Shown here piece after piece: positions 9,224 through 19,080 of a stretch of 64,000 bases of DNA. Origin of the DNA: Neomesorhizobium albiziae (GTDB lineage Bacteria > Pseudomonadota > Alphaproteobacteria > Rhizobiales > Rhizobiaceae); contig NZ_FOSL01000002.1 in the NCBI RefSeq assembly GCF_900114255.1, forward strand, positions 186,001-250,000, in the 5' to 3' direction. Below the pieces are notes generated by a model. The model was not told the origin of the DNA, did not search any database, and worked only from the letters and a program-made list of their open reading frames with translations. The position numbers were made by a program, and so were the translations under genes. Each line of letters starts with the position of its first letter. The stretch's first letter is position 1.

Positions 9224-9346
9224 TCCGCATGGCATAGCCGACGGCCAGCCTGGTGGTTAGTCACCGGTAAATTGGTTGCGCGATCTTTTAAGGATCATCC
9301 AAACCGTAACGAAACCGGTTTGCGATATCGTCCTGGCCAATACCGC

Positions 9347-9958
9347 ATGAGATTGGCTGGGCTCGATATGGGTGTTGAACAAGCGTCTGGACCGGACTGC
9401 GCGCGCGCTAAAAGATGGCGCCCGCGGATTGTGCTGCGTTTCTGCGGCGACCAAAGCGGCAGCACGGTCGTCGAGTTCGGCATGCTGCTGTTGCCGTTCC
9501 TTCTCCTGCTCTTCGCCATCCTGGAAACCTGCATATCGTTTGCAGCCGGGCAGGTGATGGCGAATGCCGTCGACGATGTTTCACGACAGATCCGCACCGG
9601 ACAAATCAAGGCCGACGGCCTGAACGCAACGAACCTTCGCAACCTCATCTGCGGCAAATTGGAGATGATGGTGGCAAGCGGTTGCCCTGGTCTGGCAATC
9701 GACCTGCGTACCGAGGATACGTTCAGCAAGCTCGCCGCTATCCCGATGCCGATCACCGGCACAGGCGACCAGAGAACGATCAACCCGGGGATGACGCAGG
9801 TGCAGAAGCCTAAATCTCTGGAGAAGAGCATGCTCCGCGTGCTCTATCCCTGGCCGATCATGACCAACATGATGCAAAAAAGCCTGTCGACATTGGCCGA
9901 CGGCAAAATTCTGCTTCTCGCCACGGCAACCTGGCAAAACGAACCATTTGACGATTGA
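9347..9958 (+). CDS. TadE-like pseudopilin
   Basis: About 203 residues with a TadE-like N-terminus. A charged region leads to DQSGSTVVEFGMLLLPFLLL, where glycine, the +5 glutamate and a long hydrophobic segment form a prepilin-peptidase-processable signal. The remainder is periplasmic, with cysteines in LICGKLE and ASGCPGL. The start is uncertain: ATG codons at 9347 and 9368 both lack a strong ribosome site. The gene lies 12 bases before a second TadE-like gene; the two probably form heteromeric minor pseudopilins of the Tad apparatus. Confidence 0.85.
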   Translation: MRLAGLDMGVEQASGPDCARAKRWRPRIVLRFCGDQSGSTVVEFGMLLLPFLLLLFAILETCISFAAGQVMANAVDDVSRQIRTGQIKADGLNATNLRNLICGKLEMMVASGCPGLAIDLRTEDTFSKLAAIPMPITGTGDQRTINPGMTQVQKPKSLEKSMLRVLYPWPIMTNMMQKSLSTLADGKILLLATATWQNEPFDD

Positions 9959-9970
9959 TCGGGGGCGGAC

Positions 9971-10588
9971 ATGGCCAGTAAATTTTCGAGCGTCCTCGGA
10001 CGATTGATTTCCGACCGACGAGGCGTCGCGGCGATCGAATTCGCGCTGATTGCGCCCTTGATGCTGGCTATGTGTCTTGTGACCTGGGAGCTGGCGCTCG
10101 CAATCGAAACCAGCCGCAAGGTCGGCCGCGCCGGCAGCATGATCGGCGATCTGGTTACACAATCGCCGCAAATGTCCAAAGCCGAGCTAAAAGGAATTCT
10201 TGCGATCAGCAGTTCGGCTATTCAGCCTTACAACCGGTCGGATCCGAACATCACCGTTACAGCCATCGAGATAACCAACGAAACGACCCCCAGGACCAGG
10301 ATCCTCTGGGAATACAAACTGGTCGGCAAGTCGGGCGGGCAGAATGTCTATGAGGCAGGCAGGGCAGCCGGAACCTTGACAGATGTTCCCGACAGGCTTG
10401 AGACGGCCGGCAGTTTCCTCATCGAAGTCAACAGCCACCTGGATTATGTGCCCGTCATCGTCTGGAGCACGGATGCAAAACAGGCGCTCGGCCTGACATC
10501 GTCGCGCGCCACCTACAACATGAACGAGACCTACTACATGCGCCCGCGCGTCACGAGCACCATCGCCTGCGGCGATTGTTATAGCTGA
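9971..10588 (+). CDS. TadE/TadG-like pseudopilin
   Basis: A 205-residue protein. The leader ends DRRGVAAIEFALIAPLMLAM: glycine followed at +5 by glutamate and a 20-residue hydrophobic segment, as in TadE-family pseudopilins processed by CpaA. The periplasmic part is polar and ends with a Cys-x-x-Cys (CGDCYS). GGGGGCGGAC before the ATG is a plausible ribosome site. It is paired with the preceding TadE-like gene and is the last gene of the Tad locus on this strand. Confidence 0.85.
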   Translation: MASKFSSVLGRLISDRRGVAAIEFALIAPLMLAMCLVTWELALAIETSRKVGRAGSMIGDLVTQSPQMSKAELKGILAISSSAIQPYNRSDPNITVTAIEITNETTPRTRILWEYKLVGKSGGQNVYEAGRAAGTLTDVPDRLETAGSFLIEVNSHLDYVPVIVWSTDAKQALGLTSSRATYNMNETYYMRPRVTSTIACGDCYS

Positions 10589-10595
10589 CCTGCCG

Positions 10596-10636
10596 GCCGG
10601 AGGATCGGACCGCTGGTTTCCAATCCTCCCGGCTTT
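10596..10636 (+). terminator. Probable terminator after the TadE-like genes
   Basis: Arms 10596-10605 and 10623-10633 pair over about 10 bp with one bulged base, followed by a short T run. It lies between the end of the pseudopilin genes and deoB and would separate the two units. The tail is weak, so confidence is moderate. Confidence 0.45.
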
Positions 10637-10703
10637 CGAATTGCCAACCGAGGCGATCGATCCTATGTCTGCAACTCCCCTAAGCAGACACTAGCCTGGG
10701 TTC

Positions 10704-11948
10704 ATGGCACGCGCTTTCGTCTTCGTCCTCGACTCCTTCGGCATCGGCGCCGCCGCTGACGCCGCGCGTTTCGGCGACGAGGGCTCCAACACCTTCGGCC
10801 ATATCGCGGCCGCCTGTGCGGCTGGCCAAGCCGACAGAGAGGGTGTCCGGGCCGGCCCCCTGAATGTTCCCAATATGGCCGCACTGGGCCTTGCGAAGGC
10901 GGCCGCTCTGGCCGTGGGAGACATAAGCGCAAATGCGGCTCCGGCTGCCGTTGCTCAAAATGCCTTCTATGGAGCGGCGGACGAAATCTCGAGCGGCAAG
11001 GATACGCCATCCGGTCACTGGGAGATCGCGGCGTTTCCGGTCCGTTTCGACTGGGGGTATTTTCCTGAAACGACGCCGACATTTCCGGCATCCCTCACAT
11101 CCGCCATCGTCGCTGAGGCCGGCTTGCCGGGGATTCTCGGCGATCGCCATGCCTCCGGAACGGAAATCATCGCTGAGTTCGGCGAAGAGCACATCCGCAC
11201 CGGCAAGCCGATTTGCTACACGTCGGCGGATTCGGTCTTCCAGATCGCCGCGCATGAAACGCATTTCGGGCTCGAACGGCTTTACGAGCTTTGCGGTATC
11301 GTCCGAAGGCTGGTCGACCCGTTGAATATCGGCCGGGTCATCGCGCGTCCGTTCATCGGCGAAACACAACAGACTTTCGAGCGCACCGCCAACCGGCGAG
11401 ACTTCGCCGTGCCGCCACCGGAACCCACATTGCTCGACCGGCTGACCGCGCGCGGCAACCGGGTCATCGGCATCGGCAAGATCGGCGACATTTTCGCCCA
11501 CCGAGGCGTGTCGGAGACGCGCAAGGCCGCCGGAAACATGGCGCTGTTCGACGCCGCTCTTAGTGGCATGGACGATGCCCGCGATGGCGACATGGTTTTT
11601 GCGAACTTCATCGATTTCGACACGCTTTTCGGCCATCGCCGGGATGTTGCTGGTTATGCCGAGGCGCTCGAGGCCTTCGACCGGCGGCTGCCGGAGGCTT
11701 TTTCCAGATTGCGCCGTGGCGATATCCTGCTTTTGACCGCCGATCACGGCTGCGACCCCTCGTGGAAGGGCACCGATCACACCCGCGAGAGAATTCCCAT
11801 CATCGGCACCGGACCGGGGCTGCGTGGCGGAGAAATCGGCGTGCGGTCGACCTTCGCCGACATCGGCGAGACGATAGCCGAACATCTCGGCCTCGCACCG
11901 GGTCGGCATGGCACGTCCTTCTACAAGGCGATCGCCGCCGATGCCTGA
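10704..11948 (+). CDS. deoB: Phosphopentomutase
   Basis: A 414-residue cytoplasmic alkaline-phosphatase-superfamily enzyme that interconverts ribose/deoxyribose 1-phosphate and 5-phosphate in nucleoside salvage. The metal site is visible at the N-terminus ([11 protein letters not shown], Asp10) and near the C-terminus ([20 protein letters not shown]). The phosphorylated residue lies in the internal [11 protein letters not shown] motif. The length is normal. The 3' end overlaps the start of mutM by 8 bases, so the pair is probably translationally coupled. No other nucleoside-salvage gene is nearby. Confidence 0.95.
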   Translation: MARAFVFVLDSFGIGAAADAARFGDEGSNTFGHIAAACAAGQADREGVRAGPLNVPNMAALGLAKAAALAVGDISANAAPAAVAQNAFYGAADEISSGKDTPSGHWEIAAFPVRFDWGYFPETTPTFPASLTSAIVAEAGLPGILGDRHASGTEIIAEFGEEHIRTGKPICYTSADSVFQIAAHETHFGLERLYELCGIVRRLVDPLNIGRVIARPFIGETQQTFERTANRRDFAVPPPEPTLLDRLTARGNRVIGIGKIGDIFAHRGVSETRKAAGNMALFDAALSGMDDARDGDMVFANFIDFDTLFGHRRDVAGYAEALEAFDRRLPEAFSRLRRGDILLLTADHGCDPSWKGTDHTRERIPIIGTGPGLRGGEIGVRSTFADIGETIAEHLGLAPGRHGTSFYKAIAADA

Positions 11949-12834
11949 ACTTCCCGAGGTAGAGACCGTCCGGCGCGGCCTGCAACCGGTTTTCGAAGGT
12001 TCACGCCTCCTGCATGTCGAGGCGAGACGGCCGGATCTACGGTTTCCGTTTCCCGACCGCTTTGTCGAGCGGCTGACCGGTCGGACTGTCACCGCGCTTG
12101 GCCGGCGAGCGAAGTACCTGACCGCGCATGTCGATGGCGGCCCGGTGCTCATCTGCCATCTCGGCATGTCCGGATCGTTCCGCATCGAGGACGACGACCA
12201 GGCCGGCACACCCGGTACGTTCCATCACGAGCGCTCGAAAGATGCCGCGCACGACCACGTTGTGTTTCATCTCAGCGCGCCGACCGGAACAAAGGCGCGC
12301 GTCGTCTTCAACGACCCCCGGCGGTTCGGCTTCATGCTTTTCGCCGAGGCGGACGAACTGGACCGCCACCCGATGCTCGCCAATCTCGGCATAGAGCCGA
12401 CCGGGAATGCGCTCGATGGAACGCTGCTTGCCGATCTGCTGCGCGGCCGCAAGGCGCCGCTGAAGGCTGCCCTCCTCGACCAGACCGTGATTGCCGGGCT
12501 CGGCAACATCTACGTCGCCGAAGCCCTGTGGCGTGCCGGCCTTTCGCCGCGCCGGGCGGCAGGAACCATCGCGGCGTCCCCCGGCAAGGCGACGGAGCGC
12601 AGCACACGTCTCGCCACGGCCATCCGAAACGTCATCGCAGATGCGATCCAGGCAGGGGGATCGTCACTCAAGGATCATATCCAGACGGACGGGTCGCTGG
12701 GCTATTTTCAGCATTCCTTCTCGGTTTACGACCGCGAAGGCCAAGCTTGTCCGAGATCCGGCTGCGGCGGCACGATCCACCGCATCGTGCAGAGCGGACG
12801 CTCCACTTTCTATTGCCCGACCTGCCAGCGTTGA
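11941..12834 (+). CDS. mutM: Formamidopyrimidine-DNA glycosylase (Fpg)
   Basis: A 297-residue base-excision repair enzyme that removes 8-oxoguanine and formamidopyrimidines and nicks the abasic site. The start at 11941 is fixed by the obligatory MPELPEVE (catalytic Pro2 and Glu3 once Met is removed). The helix-two-turn-helix region contains [15 protein letters not shown]. The C-terminal zinc finger has four cysteines (CPRSGCGG and FYCPTCQR). An acidic insertion around residues 80-105 is seen as in rhizobial Fpg. It overlaps deoB. Confidence 0.97.
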   Translation: MPELPEVETVRRGLQPVFEGSRLLHVEARRPDLRFPFPDRFVERLTGRTVTALGRRAKYLTAHVDGGPVLICHLGMSGSFRIEDDDQAGTPGTFHHERSKDAAHDHVVFHLSAPTGTKARVVFNDPRRFGFMLFAEADELDRHPMLANLGIEPTGNALDGTLLADLLRGRKAPLKAALLDQTVIAGLGNIYVAEALWRAGLSPRRAAGTIAASPGKATERSTRLATAIRNVIADAIQAGGSSLKDHIQTDGSLGYFQHSFSVYDREGQACPRSGCGGTIHRIVQSGRSTFYCPTCQR

Positions 12835-12874
12835 GCTAAGCGACGGAAGCCGGTCAAGCCCTGGGAGAATTGCC

Positions 12875-13648
12875 ATGACCTATGAAACGATCATCGTCGA
12901 AACGCGCAGCAAGGTCGGGCTGGTCACACTCAACCGGCCGAAGGCGCTGAACGCGCTCAACTCCCAGGTCCTTGGCGAAATCGTCGCCGCGCTGCAGGCG
13001 TTCGACGCCAATATGGAACTCGGCGCGATCGTCATAACCGGCTCCGAAAAGGCTTTCGCGGCGGGCGCCGATATCAAGGAGATGCAGTCCAAGTCCTATG
13101 TCGAAGCTTATCTCGAAGATTTCTTCGTCGGCTGGGAAGGGCTGACGCGCATCCGCAAGCCCATCATCGCCGCGGTTTCCGGCTATGCGCTCGGCGGCGG
13201 CTGTGAACTGGCAATGATGTGCGATTTCATCATCGCAAGCGACAACGCAAAATTCGGCCAGCCGGAGATCACGCTCGGGGTCATGCCCGGCATGGGCGGC
13301 TCGCAGCGCCTGACGCGTTTCGTCGGCAAGTCGAAGGCAATGGACATGTGCCTGACCGGTCGCATGATGGATGCAGCGGAGGCTGAACGTTCCGGCCTCG
13401 TCTCGCGTGTCGTTCCAGCGGCTGATCTCGTCGAAGAGGCGATCAAGGCGGCCGCCAAGATCGCGGATTTCTCGATACCGGCCGTCATGATGACCAAGGA
13501 GGCGGTCAACCGTTCCTATGAAACGACGCTGGCCGAGGGCCTGCGCTTTGAACGCCGGGTTTTCCACGCGATGTTTGCGCTCGACGATCAGAAGGAAGGC
13601 ATGGCGGCCTTCGCCGAAAAACGCCCGGCAAGCTTCCGCAACCGTTGA
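12875..13648 (+). CDS. Enoyl-CoA hydratase
   Basis: A 257-residue crotonase-family protein hydrating 2-enoyl-CoA in fatty acid or amino acid degradation. The oxyanion-hole motif is [10 protein letters not shown]. The two catalytic glutamates are in GGGCELAM and FGQPEITLG, as in the mitochondrial short-chain enzyme, which supports hydratase rather than isomerase activity. The ATG at 12875 gives the standard start MTYETIIVE, 40 bases after mutM. The exact in vivo substrate cannot be told from sequence. Confidence 0.9.
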   Translation: MTYETIIVETRSKVGLVTLNRPKALNALNSQVLGEIVAALQAFDANMELGAIVITGSEKAFAAGADIKEMQSKSYVEAYLEDFFVGWEGLTRIRKPIIAAVSGYALGGGCELAMMCDFIIASDNAKFGQPEITLGVMPGMGGSQRLTRFVGKSKAMDMCLTGRMMDAAEAERSGLVSRVVPAADLVEEAIKAAAKIADFSIPAVMMTKEAVNRSYETTLAEGLRFERRVFHAMFALDDQKEGMAAFAEKRPASFRNR

Positions 13649-13682
13649 TGGCGGGTGCGTCCAAAAAGACCGCGAAACGGCG

Positions 13683-13710
13683 TTGACGCCTCGCCAAAGC
13701 TACACTATAA
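13683..13710 (+). promoter_or_regulatory. Predicted sigma-70 promoter of rpsT
   Basis: TTGACG (13683-13688) and CTATAA (13705-13710) are separated by 16 bases, close to the alphaproteobacterial housekeeping consensus. It lies about 95 bases upstream of rpsT with no other gene between. Confidence 0.7.
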
Positions 13711-13803
13711 GCCGCGACAACTGAGGCGGCCCATGGCTGCCCATTTGTTTTTGCGCCAGCAGGAGGCCCTGCGGCGCCCCTACGGATACAGAAGAGAGGC
13801 ATC

Positions 13804-14070
13804 ATGGCCAATACATCGTCGGCCAAAAAGGCAACGCGCAAAATCGCTCGCCGTGCAGCGGTCAACAAGACCCGCCGCTCGCGCGTCCGCACCTATGTCC
13901 GCAAGGTCGAAGAGGCTCTCGCAGCCGGCGACAAGACGGCAGCTGAAGCCGCCTTCCAGGCCGCCCAGCCGGAATTGATGCGCGCCGCAAGCAAGGGCGT
14001 CATCCACAAGAACACCGCGTCGCGCAAAGTTTCGCGCCTTGCGCAGCGTGTGAAGACGCTGACCGCCTGA
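13804..14070 (+). CDS. rpsT: 30S ribosomal protein S20
   Basis: An 88-residue, very basic protein that binds 16S rRNA in the small subunit. [18 protein letters not shown] and the helical [17 protein letters not shown] region are typical of S20. GAGAGG lies just before the ATG. It is a single-gene unit with its own promoter and a strong terminator, upstream of dnaA as in many Hyphomicrobiales. Confidence 0.98.
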   Translation: MANTSSAKKATRKIARRAAVNKTRRSRVRTYVRKVEEALAAGDKTAAEAAFQAAQPELMRAASKGVIHKNTASRKVSRLAQRVKTLTA

Positions 14071-14093
14071 CACCCAATTTCAGTACCAGATCG

Positions 14094-14127
14094 AAAAAAC
14101 CCGGCGTACCTCGCCGGGTTTTTTTCG
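14094..14127 (+). terminator. Intrinsic terminator of rpsT
   Basis: A perfect 7-bp GC stem (14100-14106 with 14112-14118, 5-base loop) preceded by six A and followed by seven T. It is a classic bidirectional Rho-independent terminator 24 bases after the rpsT stop. Confidence 0.93.
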
Positions 14128-14895
14128 TTTGCCGGAAAACACTTGCCGGGATGACGTTACGGAAAGCTGCCCGCAGGCCAAAGTTCTTTGCCGGCATAGG
14201 CCTCGTTTCGGCTATTCTGTCGCCGTCGCAGCCGCTCACCCAGCGGAAAAGGCCTGACACTATTTATGCAATAATTTCAGCCATTTACAGACGGTTGTCC
14301 ACACGTTGTTCAGGTCATCCACCGGCTGCCGGGGGCTGGAGCATGTCAAGCGCTTTTTTTAGTTTTTTTTCGCCCGTGGGGGCTCAAAAAATCAGGTTTG
14401 GAAAAGGTTTTGAATCCAAACGACTTATTCGGTTAACAGCCGCTTCGATGCCCTCCTGAAGCGGCTCCAGCAGATCAGATTCATTAAAAATCCGTTAGCC
14501 GTGGCCTTGCCCTTTCCACAGCGATTTTTGTAGTGTCTCTTCATCGAGAGGGACGGGCCTGCGGCCCCAAGACCCAGCTAAATTAGCAGAAATTGCAACG
14601 CGGATCCAATTCGCGAATAGCGAAGTTTTGCCTTTTCGATACGTCCGAATGGTGCAGCCATCGGGACCGAAGTTGGACATCGCTCGGCGTTCTCGCCAGC
14701 GATTGACTGGTTTTGTGTCCATTCCAGGCCGCCCGCGAGGAAAAGGCAAACCCGGATAAACGCCAAAGATGGCGTTCGGGATGTTACAGACAGGACGGTG
14801 CCGGGAACGGCATCGCCTGTGATGAGGCTTGCTGCCATTCGCTGACCCTGGGGTTGTCAGGGAATGGCGCGAACATGAAAGACAGGGACCACATC
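14128..14895 (+). other. Long non-coding dnaA leader with DnaA-box-like sites
   Basis: Nearly 770 bases without a convincing gene. It contains TTGTCCACA (14295-14303, one mismatch from TTATCCACA), a weaker CTTTCCACA (14512-14520), an A/T-rich stretch with long T runs (14350-14370), and a small hairpin (AACGCC/GGCGTT, 14759-14776). The content fits a DnaA-autoregulated dnaA promoter region. Origin activity is possible but not shown; in alphaproteobacteria the origin is often elsewhere. Confidence 0.5.
14295..14303 (+). promoter_or_regulatory. DnaA-box-like site
   Basis: TTGTCCACA differs from the consensus TTATCCACA at one position. It lies about 600 bases upstream of dnaA and is a candidate autoregulatory or origin site. 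One site alone is weak evidence. Confidence 0.4.
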
Positions 14896-16443
14896 ATGCA
14901 AGGCGCAATCGGAAGGGAAGCAGGGGTTGACTTCCCTTTTCACAACATTGTCGAGGGACAGGGCATGGCGGCTACCATATCGGGGGGCGAAGACAAGACT
15001 TTCGAACGTGTAAAGGCTCAGTTGAAGGCGCGGCTGGGCAGCGACGTTTATTCCAGCTGGTTCGGGCGGATGAAGCTGGCAGAGACTTCCAAGGGCATTG
15101 CGCGCCTCTCGGTTCCGACCGCATTCCTGCGGTCGTGGATCAACGGACATTATCTCGATCTCATCAACGAACTCTGGAAGCGGGAAGAGCCCGATCTCCT
15201 GAAAATTGAAATCATCGTTCGCAGCGCGACCCGGCATGGCCGCAGCGGACCTGAACTGGAGCAGCAGCCGGTCCGCAGGACACCGCAACCCGCACAGACG
15301 GCGCTGGGTTCGGGCACCTTGGCTACCCAGCGCTCCGACCGGAACATCATGCAGCGCAGCAGCCCGGCTATGGAAACCGACACCCGTCAGCCGGTGCTCG
15401 GTTCGCCGCTGGACGCGCGTTATACATTCCAGTCCTTTATCGACGGTCCGTCGAACCGGGTTGCATTCGCCGCCGCCAAAGCGGTTGCGGAATCCCAGTC
15501 CAGCGCCGTTCGTTTCAATCCGCTTTTCCTGCATGCCACGGTGGGCCTCGGCAAAACCCATCTGTTGCAGGCAATCGCGGCTGAATCGCTCAAGCACAAC
15601 CCGCAGTCGCGGGTGGTCTATCTCACCGCCGAATATTTCATGTGGCGTTTCGCAACCGCCATCCGCGACAACAACGCGCTGACCCTCAAGGAGCAGCTGC
15701 GCGACATCGACCTTCTGATCATCGACGACATGCAGTTCCTGCAAGGCAAGTCGATCCAGCACGAGTTCTGCCACCTGATCAACATGCTCCTCGACAGCGC
15801 CAAGCAGGTTGTGGTTGCCGCCGACCGGCCGCCATCCGAGTTGGAATCGCTGGAGCCGCGCGTGCGCTCCCGCCTGAATGGCGGCGTCGCCCTCGAAATG
15901 TCGGCGCCGGATTTCGGCATGCGCCTCGGCATGCTGAAGCTTCGGCTGGCCAGCGCCAAGGCCGAAGATCAGTCGTTGAACATTCCCGACGATATCCTGA
16001 CCCATGTGGCCAAGACCGTGACCGGCAGCGGTCGCGAACTGGAAGGCGCGTTCAACCAGCTGCTGTTCCGGCACTCGTTCGAACCGCAAATCACCATCGA
16101 CCGCATCGATGAGCTTCTCGGCCACATCTACCGCTCGGGCGAGCCGAAGCGGGTGCGCATCGAGGACATCCAGCGCATCGTCGCCCGCCACTACAACGTC
16201 TCGAAGACGGAACTTCTGTCCAACCGGAGAACCCGAACGATCGTCAAGCCGCGGCAGGTCGCGATGTATCTGTCGAAGGTAATGACGCCGCGCTCGCTTC
16301 CCGAAATCGGCCGGCGGTTTGGCGGACGCGACCATACGACGGTACTTCATGCGGTGCGCAAGATCGAAGACCTCTCGGGATCGGACAACACACTCGCGCA
16401 AGAGCTGGAACTGCTGAGGAGACTGATCTCCGATCAGGCCTGA
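14896..16443 (+). CDS. dnaA: Chromosomal replication initiator DnaA
   Basis: An AAA+ initiator that binds DnaA boxes and opens the origin. The N-terminal domain I contains [12 protein letters not shown] Gln/Pro-rich linker follows, then Walker A GLGKTHLL (about 216-223), Walker [11 protein letters not shown], the sensor regions, and the C-terminal DNA-binding domain with [15 protein letters not shown]. The ATG at 14896 (515 residues) follows CAGGGA. ATGs at 14875 and 14965 are alternatives, and the frame is open further upstream, so the N-terminus is uncertain. Confidence 0.97.
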   Translation: MQGAIGREAGVDFPFHNIVEGQGMAATISGGEDKTFERVKAQLKARLGSDVYSSWFGRMKLAETSKGIARLSVPTAFLRSWINGHYLDLINELWKREEPDLLKIEIIVRSATRHGRSGPELEQQPVRRTPQPAQTALGSGTLATQRSDRNIMQRSSPAMETDTRQPVLGSPLDARYTFQSFIDGPSNRVAFAAAKAVAESQSSAVRFNPLFLHATVGLGKTHLLQAIAAESLKHNPQSRVVYLTAEYFMWRFATAIRDNNALTLKEQLRDIDLLIIDDMQFLQGKSIQHEFCHLINMLLDSAKQVVVAADRPPSELESLEPRVRSRLNGGVALEMSAPDFGMRLGMLKLRLASAKAEDQSLNIPDDILTHVAKTVTGSGRELEGAFNQLLFRHSFEPQITIDRIDELLGHIYRSGEPKRVRIEDIQRIVARHYNVSKTELLSNRRTRTIVKPRQVAMYLSKVMTPRSLPEIGRRFGGRDHTTVLHAVRKIEDLSGSDNTLAQELELLRRLISDQA

Positions 16444-16505
16444 AAACCGCTTTGCAATGGGGATGCGGCGAACCTCCCACCTGCGATGCAGGCGTTATCC
16501 CCAGA

Positions 16506-16543
16506 AAGCCCGCGGAAGCGCTGTCCAAGCCTTCCGCGGGCTT
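16506..16543 (+). terminator. Hairpin between dnaA and dnaN
   Basis: A perfect 13-bp inverted repeat (16506-16518 with 16531-16543, 12-base loop) lies 60 bases after the dnaA stop. The T tract is not immediate (CCTTTGCGGGCGTTTT follows), so it may be a terminator or a transcript-end stabiliser. It suggests dnaN has its own promoter; TACAAT at 16608-16613 is a possible -10. Confidence 0.6.
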
Positions 16544-16656
16544 GCCTTTGCGGGCGTTTTCCTGTCAGTTTGCTTCGATTCTGACCCTTTGGCGGCCATT
16601 CGCGACGTACAATTTCGCAGAATGCCGCTCCTCCATTGAAGCGAGACCAGCTCGTC

Positions 16657-17775
16657 ATGCGTGTAGTCATCGAACGCTCGAACCTCCTCAAGTCGCTGAA
16701 CCATGTGCATCGTGTCGTGGAGCGCCGGAATACCATCCCGATCCTCTCCAACGTGCTGCTTTCGGCAACCGGCGCGAGCCTGGAGATGAAAGCGACCGAT
16801 CTGGACCTCGAAGTGACTGAAGCCACCGCCGCCAAGGTTGAGCAGGCCGGTGCAACCACCGTTCCGGCGCATCTTCTCTACGACATCGTGCGCAAGCTGC
16901 CGGATGGCGCCGAGGTGATGCTGAAGACAGACGAGGAAGGCCATGCGATGTCGGTGATTTCCGGCCGCTCGAGCTTCCGCTTGCAGTGCCTGCCGCAATC
17001 GGACTTCCCGGAACTGACGGCCGGCTCGTTCTCACATATTTTCCGTGTCGAATCCGTCAGCCTCAAGGGCCTGATCGAGAAGACCCAGTTTGCCATTTCG
17101 ACCGAAGAGACCCGTTATTATCTGAACGGCATTTTCCTGCACGCGCACGAAGCGAACGGAAAGCTGAAGTTGCGTTCGGTGGCGACGGACGGCCATCGGC
17201 TCGCCCGCGCCGAGGTCGATGCGCCCGCCGGTTCGGAAGGCATGCCGGGCATCATCATCCCGCGCAAGACGGTCAGTGAGCTGCAGAAGCTCGTCGACGA
17301 TCCGGACGTCGCCGTCACCATCGAATTGTCCGACACCAAGATCCGTTTCACCATCGGCAGCGTAGTTCTGACATCGAAGCTGATCGACGGGACGTTCCCG
17401 GACTATCAACGGGTCATCCCGACCGGCAACGACAAGAAGCTCATTATAGACAGACAGAGCTTCGCCGCCGCCGTCGATCGCGTTTCGACGATTTCCTCCG
17501 AACGTGGCCGCGCCGTAAAACTGTCGATCGCTGACGGCCAGGTGACGCTTGCCGTCAACAATCCGGATTCCGGCAGCGCGACCGAAGAACTTGCGGCGGA
17601 CTACAGCTCCGACCCGATCGAGATCGGTTTCAACGCAAAATATCTGCTGGACGTCGCCGCGCAGCTTTCGGGCAGCGAGGCCGAATTCATGTTGGCGGAT
17701 GCCGGATCTCCCACGCTGATCCACGACACGGCGGACGAACACGCGCTCTACGTGCTCATGCCGATGCGCGTCTAA
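16657..17775 (+). CDS. dnaN: DNA polymerase III subunit beta (sliding clamp)
   Basis: The 372-residue clamp that tethers DNA polymerase III. It has three homologous domains, each beginning with a short strand-helix unit, and ends in the family C-terminus HALYVLMPMRV. The ATG at 16657 gives MRVVIERSNLLKSLNHV, the standard start; an in-frame TTG seven codons upstream was rejected for lack of family agreement. The order dnaA-dnaN-recF is conserved. Confidence 0.97.
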   Translation: MRVVIERSNLLKSLNHVHRVVERRNTIPILSNVLLSATGASLEMKATDLDLEVTEATAAKVEQAGATTVPAHLLYDIVRKLPDGAEVMLKTDEEGHAMSVISGRSSFRLQCLPQSDFPELTAGSFSHIFRVESVSLKGLIEKTQFAISTEETRYYLNGIFLHAHEANGKLKLRSVATDGHRLARAEVDAPAGSEGMPGIIIPRKTVSELQKLVDDPDVAVTIELSDTKIRFTIGSVVLTSKLIDGTFPDYQRVIPTGNDKKLIIDRQSFAAAVDRVSTISSERGRAVKLSIADGQVTLAVNNPDSGSATEELAADYSSDPIEIGFNAKYLLDVAAQLSGSEAEFMLADAGSPTLIHDTADEHALYVLMPMRV

Positions 17776-17879
17776 CGCATGTCGCCCGAAAGTGTCCTCG
17801 GTTTCGGGAGAAACGACATGCGCAAACAACAAGCTACTGCGTGCGCGCCGAATCCCATTCGGCGCAACGCGTTGTAGCG
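17776..17879 (+). repeat. RIME-like palindromic repeat, copy A
   Basis: About 104 bases made of two adjacent imperfect palindromes. The first runs from CGCATGTCG (17776) to CGACATGCG (17822). The second is built around GCCGAAT/ATTCGGC and ends in GTTGTAGC. It is closely similar to copies at 22174 and 28773 and resembles the rhizobial intergenic mosaic elements. It fills the gap between dnaN and recF. Confidence 0.85.
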
Positions 17880-17889
17880 ATCGATCGCA

Positions 17890-19062
17890 ATGCCGGATAC
17901 AGCGCAGGCGGGCCGGCAGGGCGGCGATATATCGCCGCGCGTGAACAGGCTGACGCTTACGGACTTCCGCAACTACTCCAGCCTTTCGCTCGACCTTGAA
18001 CCCGGTGCCGTCGTCTTCACCGGCGAGAACGGCGCGGGAAAGACAAACCTGCTGGAAGCCTTGTCCTTTCTGACGCCCGGGCGGGGCCTGCGTCGTGCAA
18101 CCTATGGCGAGGTGGCGCGCGACGGCGGCGATGGCGGGTTTGCGATCCATGCAGAGATCGAAGGGCCATTCGGCGAATGCAGCATCGGCACCGGAACGAC
18201 GGGGGCCGGCGACAGCGACGCCGGACGCCGTGTCCGCATAAACGGCGCACCGGCAAAATCCGCCGAAGCCCTGCTGGAATGGCTGCGGGTGACCTGGATC
18301 ACGCCGTCCATGGACGGTCTCTTCACCGGCTCCTCTGGTGACCGCCGCCGTTTTGTCGACCGCCTCGTGCTCGCCATCGACCCGAGCCACGGCCAACGGG
18401 CGCTCGACTATGAAAAGGCAATGCGCGGCCGCAACCGGCTGCTGACCGAAAACTCGCGCGACGCCAGATGGTTCGAGGCGATCGAGACGCAGATGGCCGA
18501 AACAGGAACGGCGATCGCCGCGGCCCGTGCCGAGCTGGTCCGATTGCTCACCGCGATGGTGGCGCGACTGCCGAACGACACTCCCTTCCCCCAGGCCGAT
18601 GTGGTGCTGGCAGGATCGCTCGAGGAGGCGATCGGCCACCGGCCCGCCGTCGACATCGAGGAGGAGTTCCGCCGCCGCCTGGCTGAAGGACGCGAGCGCG
18701 ACCGCGCCGCCGGTCGCACGCTGGACGGCCCGCATCGTTCCGATCTTCTTGTGCGTCATCGCCCAAAGAACATGCCGGCCGAACTGTGTTCGACCGGCGA
18801 GCAGAAGGCATTGCTGGTCGGCATCATCCTCTCGCATGCGAGGCTCTGCGGGGAAGTCTCCGGCCTGGTTCCCATATTGCTGCTCGACGAGATCGCCGCA
18901 CATCTCGACGCCGGCCGCCGTGCGGCGCTTTTTTCCATCCTCGAGGAACTCGGCTGCCAGGTTTTCATGACAGGGACGGAACCGGCGTTGTTTTCAGCAC
19001 TGCGCGGACACGCCCAATTCCTTGCCGTCGACCATGGCCGGGTTTCCGCCGATACCGCCTGA
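17890..19062 (+). CDS. recF: DNA replication and repair protein RecF
   Basis: A 390-residue SMC-like ATPase that loads RecA at gaps with RecO and RecR. Walker A GENGAGKTNLLEA begins at about residue 44. The signature region is SSGDRRRFVDRL, and Walker B is ILLLDEIAAHLD. A central coiled region is present. The first ATG after the repeat was taken. The N-terminus is about 18 residues longer than the usual start (NRLTLTDFRNY), so a GTG near 17941 is a possible alternative. Confidence 0.95.
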   Translation: MPDTAQAGRQGGDISPRVNRLTLTDFRNYSSLSLDLEPGAVVFTGENGAGKTNLLEALSFLTPGRGLRRATYGEVARDGGDGGFAIHAEIEGPFGECSIGTGTTGAGDSDAGRRVRINGAPAKSAEALLEWLRVTWITPSMDGLFTGSSGDRRRFVDRLVLAIDPSHGQRALDYEKAMRGRNRLLTENSRDARWFEAIETQMAETGTAIAAARAELVRLLTAMVARLPNDTPFPQADVVLAGSLEEAIGHRPAVDIEEEFRRRLAEGRERDRAAGRTLDGPHRSDLLVRHRPKNMPAELCSTGEQKALLVGIILSHARLCGEVSGLVPILLLDEIAAHLDAGRRAALFSILEELGCQVFMTGTEPALFSALRGHAQFLAVDHGRVSADTA

Positions 19063-19080
19063 CAACGGCCTTCAGGGACC

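Noticed and set aside
9372-9557. Alternative frame suggesting a frameshift in the TadE-like gene
   Set aside because: The first TadE frame is open throughout with the expected DQSGSTVVEF signal; the other frame loses any sensible sequence after about 30 codons.
14128-14895. Calling this region the replication origin
   Set aside because: Only one good DnaA-box-like site was seen, and alphaproteobacterial origins are often away from dnaA. It is listed as a leader instead.
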